From Liquorilactobacillus cacaonum DSM 21116 (GTDB taxonomy: Bacteria; Bacillota; Bacilli; Lactobacillales; Lactobacillaceae): DNA of 64,000 nucleotides. A model generated the notes under the pieces. That model was not told the origin of the DNA. It worked only from the letters and a program-made list of their open reading frames with translations, and ran no database searches. The stretch spans positions 311,409 through 375,408 of the forward strand of contig NZ_AYZE01000014.1 of assembly GCF_001436735.1 (NCBI RefSeq), read 5' to 3'. Below, in pieces: positions 36,086-43,497 of this stretch (positions are counted from its first letter, which is position 1; each line of letters opens with the position of its first letter). The position numbers were made by a program, and so were the translations under genes.

Positions 36086-37213
36086 ATGACAACACAAAAT
36101 TTAAATAAAATTGGGCCATTTCGCCATGATATTGTAGGAAGTTTTTTGAGAACACCAAAATTAAAAGAGGCTTTGACACAAACTCGCGCAGGCAAATTAA
36201 CAGAAGATGAGTTCTCAGAGATTCGCAAACAAGAAATTACAAAACTTGTAGAAAAAGAAGTTGAACATGGATTAAAAGACGTTACAGATGGGGAATTTAG
36301 TCGGAGTTGGTGGCATCTCGATTTTTTATGGGGACTTAATGGTATAAAAAAATTTGATTATAAACATAGCTATGATTTTAAAGGAGCAGATACTAGAACA
36401 GATAATGCAGAATTAAATGGTCGAGTTAGCTTTAATCCGAATCATCCTTTCTTTGAGGCTTTCACAGAATTAAAAGAAATTACACCTGAAGGGATTACTC
36501 CGAAGCAAACGATTCCTTCACCTTCGATGCTGTTTAGAGATAATCGCTCAGATAACTGGCCAAAGTATTATAATCAACGAATTGATTATTTACATGACCT
36601 TGCTAGTGCGTATCATGAAACAATTGTGCGTTTTTATGATTTAGGTGCACGTTATGTGCAGATTGATGATACTACATGGGCATTTCTGATTAGTAAGCTA
36701 GATGAGACTAAAAATGATACTGTTGCACATCAAAAGTATGAGGAATTAGCTAAAGAATCTGTGATTGTAATCAATGAAATGTTAACAGGTTTACCTGAAG
36801 ATTTAACTGTCACAACACATATCTGTCGAGGAAACTTTAAATCGACCTTTTTATTTGCTGGTGGCTATCAAGCTGTAGCTAAATATTTAGCACAATTAAA
36901 TTATGATGGATTTTTCCTTGAGTATGATAACGAACGTTCAGGTGATTTTGCACCCTTAAAGACAATTTTTAATAATCGTTTGGATAAGACAATCGTTTTG
37001 GGATTAATCACATCAAAAGACGGCAAGCTAGAAGATGAAGCGGAAATTGCAACACGAATTAAAGAAGCAAGCAAATATGTTCCATTAGAAAATCTTGCAC
37101 TATCGACACAATGTGGATTTGCTTCAACTGAAGAAGGAAATGCATTGACACAAGAACAACAATGGGCAAAAATTGAGTTAGTTAAGCGTATTGCAGAAAG
37201 TGTTTGGGAATAA
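36086..37213 (+). CDS. MetE-like methionine synthase, C-terminal-domain type (YxjG/YxjH-like)
   Basis: A 375-residue cobalamin-independent methionine synthase homologue lacking the N-terminal half of full MetE (about 750 residues). The barrel shows FRHDIVGSFLRTP at the start, TDGEFSRSWWHLDF, YVQIDDTTWAF, the zinc-site THICRGNF with His and Cys, and a second Cys in LALSTQCGF. Such short homologues transfer methyl groups to homocysteine-like acceptors from an undefined donor. T-box control supports a methionine role. AAAGGAG precedes the ATG. Confidence 0.88.
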   Translation: MTTQNLNKIGPFRHDIVGSFLRTPKLKEALTQTRAGKLTEDEFSEIRKQEITKLVEKEVEHGLKDVTDGEFSRSWWHLDFLWGLNGIKKFDYKHSYDFKGADTRTDNAELNGRVSFNPNHPFFEAFTELKEITPEGITPKQTIPSPSMLFRDNRSDNWPKYYNQRIDYLHDLASAYHETIVRFYDLGARYVQIDDTTWAFLISKLDETKNDTVAHQKYEELAKESVIVINEMLTGLPEDLTVTTHICRGNFKSTFLFAGGYQAVAKYLAQLNYDGFFLEYDNERSGDFAPLKTIFNNRLDKTIVLGLITSKDGKLEDEAEIATRIKEASKYVPLENLALSTQCGFASTEEGNALTQEQQWAKIELVKRIAESVWE

Positions 37214-37241
37214 CACAAAAGAAAATTACATTTTGTTATGG

Positions 37242-37279
37242 GAGAGCTAATTTAGCAGTTATAACTTAGCTCTCTTTTT
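37242..37279 (+). terminator. Terminator after the methionine synthase gene
   Basis: A perfect 9-bp stem GAGAGCTAA (37242-37250) with 37266-37274, followed by a five-T run. Confidence 0.75.
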
Positions 37280-37313
37280 GTTTTACTATGAGTTTTACTT
37301 GAGAGGAGAAAAA

Positions 37314-37832
37314 ATGATTATTGAATTAAAAAAATTGAGTATTGAGCAAGCAAGTGATTTTTGGGAATTAGCATTCAGTGATTCTGAGGCAGATTGGACT
37401 AAATGGAATGGTCCATATTTTTACGATGTTCTTCCAAGTAAAAAGGAGTTTGAATGTAGCGACAACGAGTATATTGAAAATCCATTTAGAAAAGTAATTT
37501 GGGTTGAAAAAAAGATGGTTGGAATGGTTTTTGCCTATTATGAAGATAAACCCATCAATAGATGGTTGGATATTGGTATTTCGATTTATGATCATTCAAA
37601 ATGGAATAGCGGGATTGGAACAAGTGCATTGAAACTTTGGGTGAATGAACTCTTTGATCAAGTTGATTTGCCACATATTGGCTTGACAACCTGGTCGGGT
37701 AATGAGGGGATGCTACGGGTAGCGGAAAAAATAGGATTTCAAAAGGAAGCACAAGTTAGAAAAGTTAGATATTGGAAAGGATGTTATTGGGATTCAATCA
37801 AATATGGAGTACTCCGCAGTGAATGGCTATAA
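37314..37832 (+). CDS. GNAT-family N-acetyltransferase (RimJ/RimL type)
   Basis: A 172-residue GNAT. The acetyl-CoA loop is in HSKWNSGIGTSALKLW, followed by the typical GLTTWSGNEGMLRVAEKIGFQKE, and the C terminus is the RimL-like YWKGCYWDSIKYGVLRSEW. ATG at 37314 has AGAGGAG upstream. Acceptor unknown. A mobile element is inserted immediately after its stop codon. Confidence 0.85.
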   Translation: MIIELKKLSIEQASDFWELAFSDSEADWTKWNGPYFYDVLPSKKEFECSDNEYIENPFRKVIWVEKKMVGMVFAYYEDKPINRWLDIGISIYDHSKWNSGIGTSALKLWVNELFDQVDLPHIGLTTWSGNEGMLRVAEKIGFQKEAQVRKVRYWKGCYWDSIKYGVLRSEWL

Positions 37833-37839
37833 ATAAAAG
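37832..37839. repeat. 8-bp target-site duplication, left copy
   Basis: AATAAAAG directly abuts the left inverted repeat at 37840 and is identical to 40583-40590 beyond the right end. Confidence 0.8.
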
Positions 37840-37975
37840 GGTTCTGGTGCAAAAATAATAAAACATCCATATTAACCCAGAGTGATAAAAGCTATGTAGT
37901 TAGCCAACTAATAATTTGTTCAACAATCTTCCCAAGTTGGTCCACAGACTATTTTGTTAATTTTGTACCAGAACC
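37840..37975. mobile_element. MITE-like element, left end of the composite
   Basis: 136 bp bounded by GGTTCTGGTGCAAAA (37840 onward) and TTTTGTACCAGAACC (37961-37975, one mismatch). It is AT-rich inside, with no ORF. The interior does not match the right-hand copy, so each looks like an independently shortened IS or MITE. Confidence 0.75.
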
Positions 37976-38012
37976 TTATTTACTAAGGGGTTCTTATACA
38001 AATTGGAGGGTA

Positions 38013-38174
38013 GTGGATGCTTATTTAGGAGTATTAGCTGTGTCGTTAGTTTGGTATATGCTTCTGTCTGGTAATAATATAAAAATGTTACTGATATTTT
38101 TTGCAATTGAACTTCCCGTAACTGTTGCAATTTTATTTATTAAAGACAAATTTTTAAATGATAAGAAAGAATAA
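38013..38174 (+). CDS. Small hydrophobic protein, possibly a truncated gene
   Basis: A 53-codon frame starting at GTG with two hydrophobic stretches (LGVLAVSLVWYMLLSG and LLIFFAIELPVTVAILF) and a charged tail ending NDKKE. GGAGGG (38005-38010) is only 2-3 bases from the GTG, too close for a good start, and the ATG better placed behind it stops after three codons. The frame also stays open toward the inner end of the left MITE, so it may be the remains of a longer membrane protein. Confidence 0.4.
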   Translation: MDAYLGVLAVSLVWYMLLSGNNIKMLLIFFAIELPVTVAILFIKDKFLNDKKE

Positions 38175-38227
38175 CTTTTTGAATTAGGTTATATTCCAAA
38201 AAAGAGGCGCTTTCTTCAAATAACACC

Positions 38228-38264
38228 TAAAAAGAGTGCGCAGAGAATCATTGTTTGCTCTTTT
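38228..38264 (+). terminator. Putative terminator upstream of the HTH-membrane gene
   Basis: AAAAAGAGTG (38228-38237) pairs with TGCTCTTTTT (38255-38264) through GU pairs; the T-run forms the 3' arm. Confidence 0.4.
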
Positions 38265-38307
38265 TGCGTTTTATCAGCATAATTATTTTGAAATCAGGAG
38301 GGTATTT

Positions 38308-38875
38308 ATGAAATTTGGTAATCGTCTAAAAAAAGCAAGAACAGAATTGAATCTTACTCAAGAACAAGTTGCTAGAGATTTCTTTATTACTAGACAAACT
38401 ATTTCTAGTTGGGAAAACGAAAAAACTTATCCTGACATTGCTAGCCTAATTAAATTAAGTGACTACTACCACATTTCACTAGATACTTTACTAAAGGAGT
38501 ATTCTGGAATGAAGGAATACCTGGAAAAGAAAAATGTTGAAAAAGCGCTTATACCAGTGATTATTATTTTAGCCATTACTAATTTTTCTTTTTTACTATA
38601 TTTTAGCTACTAATATTCTTAATCAACCAACTGTTATTTTACTTTTAGGAGTTTTAAATGCTATTGCTTTAATTCAATTATTGACAACTCAATTAAGACT
38701 AAGAAGAATAAGATTGCCTGATAAGAAAATTGATCTCTTTTTTTGCTTTTTTGTTAGTGCTCTTGGAATTCTGTTCATTTTATTTAGCCAAAGATTATTT
38801 GGCGGTATAGTACTAGGACTAGGTATTGCCAATATGTTAAAGTATCTTTTCTCAAGGTTTGGATCTAAGCTTTAA
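38308..38875 (+). pseudogene. Frameshifted HTH (XRE) regulator with C-terminal membrane domain
   Basis: The first frame (38308-38613, AGGAGG upstream) encodes a Cro/CI HTH domain (LKKARTELNLTQEQVA, TRQTISSWENEK) and the first hydrophobic segment, then stops. A second frame, open from 38573 to 38875, continues with further membrane segments (LLLGVLNAIALIQLL, FVSALGILFILF). The overlap contains a T-rich run near 38585-38594, so a single-base slip explains the break. Lactobacilli have intact proteins of this HTH-plus-membrane design. It may be a true pseudogene, a sequencing error or, less likely, programmed frameshifting. Confidence 0.65.
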
Positions 38876-38981
38876 AAGAAGGATTTATAAGTCTCTAATG
38901 GGCCCTGAAATATATCTGTTTCACATATACATGCAATTGAGGTATAATATAGTTAAATTACATCAAAGGAAAAACTATGAT

Positions 38982-39269
38982 ATGATAAGAAGTTTTGCAG
39001 ACAAGGAAACTAAGAAAATATATAATCAAGAATTTTCTAAAAAGTTACCTCAATCAATTCAGAAAGTAGCTTTACGGAAGCTAATTATGTTAGATAATGC
39101 TACGAATATCAATGATTTAAGAGTTCCACCTGCTAATCATTTAGAACAATTAGCGGGAGATCGAGAAGGACAGTATAGTATAAAAATTAATGCACAATAT
39201 CGACTTTGTTTTTCAGTTGAGAATCATAGTGATTTTACCAACGTCGAAATTATTGATTATCACCATTAA
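38982..39269 (+). CDS. higB: HigB-type toxin (RelE/ParE superfamily)
   Basis: A 95-residue ribosome-dependent mRNA interferase toxin of the HigB/plasmid-killer family: MIRSFADKETKKIYNQEF at the N terminus, LRVPPANHLEQLAGDREGQYSI in the middle and QYRLCFSVEN and the VEIIDYHH end, all close to the family consensus. The HigB order, toxin before antitoxin, is observed. The ATG at 38982 follows AAAGGA by 11 bases; the longer upstream frame runs into the preceding pseudogene. A TATAAT (38944-38949) lies about 30 bp upstream. Confidence 0.88.
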   Translation: MIRSFADKETKKIYNQEFSKKLPQSIQKVALRKLIMLDNATNINDLRVPPANHLEQLAGDREGQYSIKINAQYRLCFSVENHSDFTNVEIIDYHH

Positions 39270-39283
39270 AGGGAGTGAATATT

Positions 39284-39577
39284 ATGAATAAGATCCCAAC
39301 ACCAAAAACTAGCGAAATTTTGAGAGAAGAATTTATGGAGCCTTTGAATCTTTCAGCCTATGCATTGGCAAAGAAAATCAATGTACCAACGTCTAGAATA
39401 CAAGACATTTTACATGATCGGCGACAAATCACTGTTGATACATCTGTTAGATTAGGCAGGTTTTTTGGAGTTTCTGACCGCTATTTTTTAAACTTACAAA
39501 ATGATATAGATATTCGTAATGCAGAAGAAGAAAAAGGAAATGAGTATAGTCAGATTCGACAATATGAACTTGGATAG
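39284..39577 (+). CDS. higA: HigA-type antitoxin
   Basis: A 97-residue HigA/VapI-family HTH antitoxin. It shows KTSEILREEFMEPLNLSAYA, the HTH ALAKKINVPTSRIQDILHDRRQIT and VRLGRFFGVSDRYFLNLQ, all standard. The start is ATG 39284, eight bases after GGGAG and 14 bp after the higB stop. It should neutralise HigB and repress the operon from the promoter ahead of higB. Confidence 0.9.
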   Translation: MNKIPTPKTSEILREEFMEPLNLSAYALAKKINVPTSRIQDILHDRRQITVDTSVRLGRFFGVSDRYFLNLQNDIDIRNAEEEKGNEYSQIRQYELG

Positions 39578-39651
39578 ATTTAAATAGCCATGAATCATTG
39601 TTTTGGATTCAGGGTCCATTTTTTTACAAATAACCCCTCAAAAACATTGTT

Positions 39652-39696
39652 AAAATAGCCCCTAGTATCTATAATTTAGATATTGGGGGTTATTTT
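39652..39696. terminator. Bidirectional hairpin between higA and yafQ-like toxin
   Basis: A stem of about 20 bp (39652-39671 with 39677-39696) around a 5-nt loop. Its 31-bp core (39659-39689) is a near-identical inverted copy of a hairpin inside the right MITE (40478-40508). Confidence 0.75.
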
Positions 39697-39729
39697 AATT
39701 TATTTTTTATAAGTACCCCTAAACTATAG

Positions 39730-40032
39730 CTATTGATTCCAGATTTCATGGGAGCCAGTTGCAACCAATAACAAAATCAATTCATCATGGTCTAGCTGAT
39801 AAATAACAATCCAGTTGTCATAATTTTTACCATAGTTTCCATATCTGGCAGGGTGAAATTCACGATAGCCGCGCCAATTTCCTTTTAATGCATGATCTTT
39901 AATCTGTTTCAAAACAAGTATATCTTGTTCAACAATTGCTTTTAAACAAGGCTTCAAGACAGTTATTGGAAAATGCTTTTTGACTAGTTTTTTTAACTCA
40001 CGTTCAAAAGATTTGGTCTGTTTAATTTGCAT
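39730..40032 (-). CDS. YafQ/RelE-type toxin
   Basis: A 100-residue mRNA interferase toxin of the YafQ family. It shows FERELKKLVKKH, the catalytic-region KDHALKGNWRGYREFHP with its histidines, WIVIYQLDHDELILLLVATG and a late SHEIW. The ATG at 40030-40032 overlaps the end of the antitoxin gene by 11 bp, the classic antitoxin-toxin coupling; a longer frame inside the antitoxin gene is rejected. It is convergent with higA. Confidence 0.88.
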   Translation of the reverse strand: MQIKQTKSFERELKKLVKKHFPITVLKPCLKAIVEQDILVLKQIKDHALKGNWRGYREFHPARYGNYGKNYDNWIVIYQLDHDELILLLVATGSHEIWNQ

Positions 40033-40300
40033 CCAACTTATCGATCCAATCTTCAAAGTCAGTCAATGAACCAATATTTTTGACCTGCCCTGTTTCTGCT
40101 TCTTTTTTAGCTGCTAGGCCTTCCGGAGAATCTAAAAAGCTGACTAATCGAACTTCATTATTGGCCGCTTTAACTAACGATAAGCGAATATACTCAGAAA
40201 CGGTTAGCCCTTGTTTTGCTAGATTAGCTTTAGCCCGTTCACTAATATCAGGTGTTACACGAGTTGAAATTGTTTTGTTTTTAATAATAGTATTTCTCAT
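40022..40300 (-). CDS. RelB/DinJ-family antitoxin
   Basis: A 92-residue ribbon-helix-helix antitoxin: NKTISTRVTPDISERAKANL forms the DNA-binding strand and helix, followed by GLTVSEYIRLSLVKA and an acidic C terminus (DFEDWIDKLDAN) that would bind the toxin. AGGAGG lies before the ATG. It precedes the YafQ-like toxin and should autoregulate the pair. Confidence 0.9.
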   Translation of the reverse strand: MRNTIIKNKTISTRVTPDISERAKANLAKQGLTVSEYIRLSLVKAANNEVRLVSFLDSPEGLAAKKEAETGQVKNIGSLTDFEDWIDKLDAN

Positions 40301-40459
40301 TCTAATCCGCCTCCTTTAAGTTTACCATCGTACTACATTATAATATTCGATTTTTAGATTTTCTGCAACTAAATTAATTTTAAAGTAAAGAAACTAACAG
40401 CTTATGCAACAAGTTGTCTTACCAATCAAAGATTCGAATGTTCTTGAAGAGGTACAAAA

Positions 40460-40582
40460 GGTTCTGGTGCAAAAACTCCCCCAATATCTACATTATAGAT
40501 ATCAGGGGAGTCATCTTTATATTCAAAAAACTACTTCTTTCATTTATCATCAATACTGAACAACAATTTTTGCACCAGAACC
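40460..40582. mobile_element. MITE-like element, right end of the composite
   Basis: 123 bp with perfect 16-bp inverted repeats: GGTTCTGGTGCAAAAA (40460-40475) and its complement (40567-40582). Inside is the 31-bp hairpin 40478-40508. No coding frame. Confidence 0.8.
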
Positions 40583-40590
40583 AATAAAAG
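40583..40590. repeat. 8-bp target-site duplication, right copy
   Basis: AATAAAAG immediately after the right inverted repeat, identical to 37832-37839. Confidence 0.8.
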
Positions 40591-40678
40591 TATTTACAGG
40601 ATTTTTTTTAATTAATATAGTTATTTTATAAAAAAAGTGTGATAATGAGTTAAAGCATAAAAATCGGGGAGAACTAAA

Positions 40679-41299
40679 ATGGTAGATTATATTAGCAGTA
40701 AATGGAAAATACCAAATTTAATGTATCCAAATTTTTTTCATCTTCAGCGTGCAGATATAGAGTTTGCTAAGAAAGAAAATCAATTTGATATAAATGATAA
40801 TCTGAATGAAAAATATTTTAATACAGTTTTGAAAGAAATGGAGATGTTTTTTAATCTTTATTTTCCTGATAATAATGACTACAATATAGTATTACAAATA
40901 ATTGAGCCTATTGATAATGATTTGAAATTGATAGCACAAGATTTTTCTTTGTATGATGATAAAAATGTTGAAAAAATAGCTGACTTTTCATATGTTCAGT
41001 CGAATGTTTGTTTTCGTAGAATTCATGCTAGTAAGGTTCATGAACAATGGTTTTCAACCAATAAGAGAGATTTCGATATGCATTACCTCTTTAAAATGAT
41101 TGCTAATCAGGATTTTCCTAATTTGAAGCCACAATTGATGATTAGAGGAGAAATTTATACTTTTAATCTTTATTTCGTAAACGATAAAGTTATTTATAGT
41201 CCCTATGATGATAGAGGGGCCGAACTTAAATTTTTTGATAATGTAGACTATCTTAATTTTATCGAGAAATATCCCGAGTACTTGCATCAGAGTTTTTAA
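40679..41299 (+). CDS. DUF3885-like protein
   Basis: A 206-residue soluble protein whose C-terminal half (IYTFNLYFVNDKVIYSPYDDRGAELKF, then a YLNFIEKYPEYL end) matches the DUF3885 pattern of a sheet followed by a Y-D-D-R-G turn. Function is unknown. Homologues are scattered and often single-copy accessory genes. It begins about 90 bp beyond the right end of the mobile element and may have been at the original locus. Confidence 0.65.
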   Translation: MVDYISSKWKIPNLMYPNFFHLQRADIEFAKKENQFDINDNLNEKYFNTVLKEMEMFFNLYFPDNNDYNIVLQIIEPIDNDLKLIAQDFSLYDDKNVEKIADFSYVQSNVCFRRIHASKVHEQWFSTNKRDFDMHYLFKMIANQDFPNLKPQLMIRGEIYTFNLYFVNDKVIYSPYDDRGAELKFFDNVDYLNFIEKYPEYLHQSF

Positions 41300-41456
41300 A
41301 TTCATAAAGATTCCTAGTACACTAGATAATATGTTAACAAAGTAGCCTTAATTAATTCTTAATCAAATTTAATTATTTGTTTCGAATTTGCTATGTTAGA
41401 ATATTTGATAGTGTATTTTTTAATACCTAAATCTATAGGCGCTATAGGAGGTTGAA

Positions 41457-42638
41457 ATGAATTTTTTATTTTTAGTTACTGGATTATTATTCGTGTTTTT
41501 TATTGGATGGCTGGCAAGCAGTGATCGAAAAAAAATTAAGTATAAAAGAATGGGTATTTTGCTATTATTGCAAATTTTGATTTCATTTCTATCATTACAT
41601 ACAAAAGGCGGCATCAAGACGCTTTCTGGAATTTCAGCGTTTTTCAATTGGCTAATGGTACAAGCTGCAGGCGGAGTCAATTTTGTTTTTGGTGGTTTAC
41701 TAGTTAAATCAGGTAGTAGTGTGTTCTTTTTGAATGTATTGATGCCAATCGTTTTTATTTCAGCATTAATTGGAATCTTGAATTACATTAAAGTCTTACC
41801 TTTCATAATTAAGTGGACTGGCTGGGCTTTAAACAAAATAGCTCATGTGGGGGAGTTAGAAAGTTATTTTGCAATTTCAACGGCTATTTTGGGACAGCCG
41901 GAAGTTTATTTGACAATTAAGGATCAAATTCCAAAGCTTAATGAAAAAAGGATGTATACAATTTGTGCTTCGGCAATGAGTGCTGTATCTGCTGCACTTA
42001 TTGCATCATATATGAAGATGATTCCAGGCAAGTATGTGGTTGTTGCTGTTTTTTTGAATATTTTGTCTGCGTTAATTGTATCAAGCATTATTAATCCATA
42101 TGATGTAGATGAAACTGAGATAATTAAGATTGATAAGACTAATAATCAACCATTTTTTGAAGTTTTAGGTACCTACATTTTGGATGGATTTAAACTTGCA
42201 ATTACAGTTGGTGCAATGTTAATTGGATTTATTGCTTTAATCACATTTTTAAATAATTCATTTTTAGTAATCATTCATGTTTCTTTCACAACTATTTTGG
42301 GATATATTTTTTCACCAATTGCATGGTTAATGGGCGTTCCAAACAAGGATATTATTAAAGTAGGCTCGTTGATGGCTACCAAGATTTTGACTAATGAATT
42401 TGTTGCAATGGGTGACTTGCAGCAGATGACAACACATTTATCTGTAAAAGCAAATGCAATCATTTCTGCATATCTTGTTTCCTTTGCTAATTTTGGGACG
42501 ATTGGAATCGCAACAGGTTCAATTAAGGCAATCAGTCAAAAACAAGGAAGCTATATTGCCAAGTTTTCGATGAAACTTTTGTTGGGTGCAACATTGGCAT
42601 CAATTTTGACAGGAACAATTGTTGGTTTTTACTTTTAA
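41457..42638 (+). CDS. Concentrative nucleoside transporter (NupC family)
   Basis: A proton- or sodium-coupled nucleoside importer of 393 residues with about ten membrane segments. Core CNT motifs are visible: a GGLLVKSGSSVFF-like gate region, LGQPEVYLTIKDQIPKL, SAMSAVSAALIASYM and the C-terminal FANFGTIGIATGSI. GGAGG is placed upstream of the ATG. It is monocistronic, and udk elsewhere in the window would process imported uridine or cytidine. Confidence 0.9.
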   Translation: MNFLFLVTGLLFVFFIGWLASSDRKKIKYKRMGILLLLQILISFLSLHTKGGIKTLSGISAFFNWLMVQAAGGVNFVFGGLLVKSGSSVFFLNVLMPIVFISALIGILNYIKVLPFIIKWTGWALNKIAHVGELESYFAISTAILGQPEVYLTIKDQIPKLNEKRMYTICASAMSAVSAALIASYMKMIPGKYVVVAVFLNILSALIVSSIINPYDVDETEIIKIDKTNNQPFFEVLGTYILDGFKLAITVGAMLIGFIALITFLNNSFLVIIHVSFTTILGYIFSPIAWLMGVPNKDIIKVGSLMATKILTNEFVAMGDLQQMTTHLSVKANAIISAYLVSFANFGTIGIATGSIKAISQKQGSYIAKFSMKLLLGATLASILTGTIVGFYF

Positions 42639-42665
42639 ATATTGAAAACAATAATTTACTAAAAA

Positions 42666-42710
42666 AATAGGGATTAAGTCAATAATTAGTTTTGACTTAG
42701 TCCTATTTTT
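42666..42710. terminator. Bidirectional terminator, GTCAA/TTGAC hairpin
   Basis: AATAGGGATTAAGTCAA pairs with TTGACTTAGTCCTATT, with T-rich flanks on both sides, between the convergent nucleoside transporter and GNAT genes. Confidence 0.75.
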
Positions 42711-42769
42711 GTTAACCATGCATTATAGCGGAAAACTTTTTCGAATAATGTGACTTATATAAAGCCCTT

Positions 42770-43336
42770 TTAAGATCTTTTCATTGAATTTGCTAGCCAT
42801 TCACTTTTTAATAGTGACCATTCATTTAAATCTCTAAATTTATTATTGGCATATTTTTCAGCTTCCCGATTAATACCGTCCAGATGGAAATTTAATTTTT
42901 GGGCAACTAAATTGCTTGGCTGATTATCAATTGCTGCTCTAATTATAATTTTATTGAGTTGATAATCGGTAAAGCCAACTTCAAGCATTGCTAAAACTGC
43001 ACGATGCATAATTCCCTTGTGGGTCCATCGTGTCCCTAGCCAATAACCAATATCTGCAAGTTTGTTTACATTATCAATTTTATTAAAGCTAATCATCCCA
43101 ACTTGTTGATTATGGTAAAAAATTACACAATTCAAAGAATTTCCAGCACCAAAGTGTTTAAGGGTCACAGCAAGAAATTCCGCCTCTTGTTCGACTTTTT
43201 TCATCTCTTTGGCCCAAGGCAACCAAGGTGCAATTTCATTTTTACTTTCTTGAATTTCTTTAAATAAAACTTTGGCATCAAGGTTGATGACTGGTAGGGA
43301 AATACTAACATCTTCATCGTAATTAAAACTAAACAA
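42770..43336 (-). CDS. GNAT-family N-acetyltransferase (RimL type)
   Basis: A 188-residue RimJ/RimL-like acetyltransferase, possibly acting on a ribosomal or other protein N terminus. It shows KMKKVEQEAEF-like helices, a GYWLGTRWTHKGIMHRAV acetyl-CoA loop region and KIIIRAAIDNQPSNLVAQKL. Start is TTG with AAGGAG eight bases upstream. Acceptor unknown. Confidence 0.85.
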   Translation of the reverse strand: MFSFNYDEDVSISLPVINLDAKVLFKEIQESKNEIAPWLPWAKEMKKVEQEAEFLAVTLKHFGAGNSLNCVIFYHNQQVGMISFNKIDNVNKLADIGYWLGTRWTHKGIMHRAVLAMLEVGFTDYQLNKIIIRAAIDNQPSNLVAQKLNFHLDGINREAEKYANNKFRDLNEWSLLKSEWLANSMKRS

Positions 43337-43497
43337 ATTGAATTCTCCTTTATATGTGACATACGGACAAAGAGTATCATAGTATCAAAACGAATTCAAT
43401 ATAAAAAAAGCACGAGAAAGCAAAGAGTGTTAAACAGATTTTTATGTACTATAATAGTAACCAAATTGTATGCCTAGTAAAAGAAAGAAGGTTCAGA

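Larger units (their letters stand above)
37840..40582. mobile_element. Composite transposase-less element carrying two toxin-antitoxin modules
   Basis: A 2,743-bp unit whose outer ends are identical 17-bp inverted repeats starting GGTTCTGGTGCAAAAAT, flanked by the exact 8-bp repeat AATAAAAG. Each end is itself a short element closed by an inner copy of the repeat. Cargo: a small membrane ORF, a frameshifted HTH-membrane gene, HigBA and DinJ/YafQ. The terminal sequence and 8-bp duplication resemble IS6-type insertions (ISL3-type elements also make 8 bp), from memory. There is no transposase, so movement would need one in trans. Confidence 0.8.

Noticed and set aside
37840-37975. Left MITE as an independent insertion with its own target duplication
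   Set aside because: The sequence right of 37975 (TTATTTAC) does not repeat the left flank; only the outer pair 37839/40583 shows the exact 8-bp duplication.
37985-38000. GGTTCTTATACAAA as a fifth copy of the mobile-element end
   Set aside because: Only the first six bases and the ACAAA part match; too weak to claim as an end.
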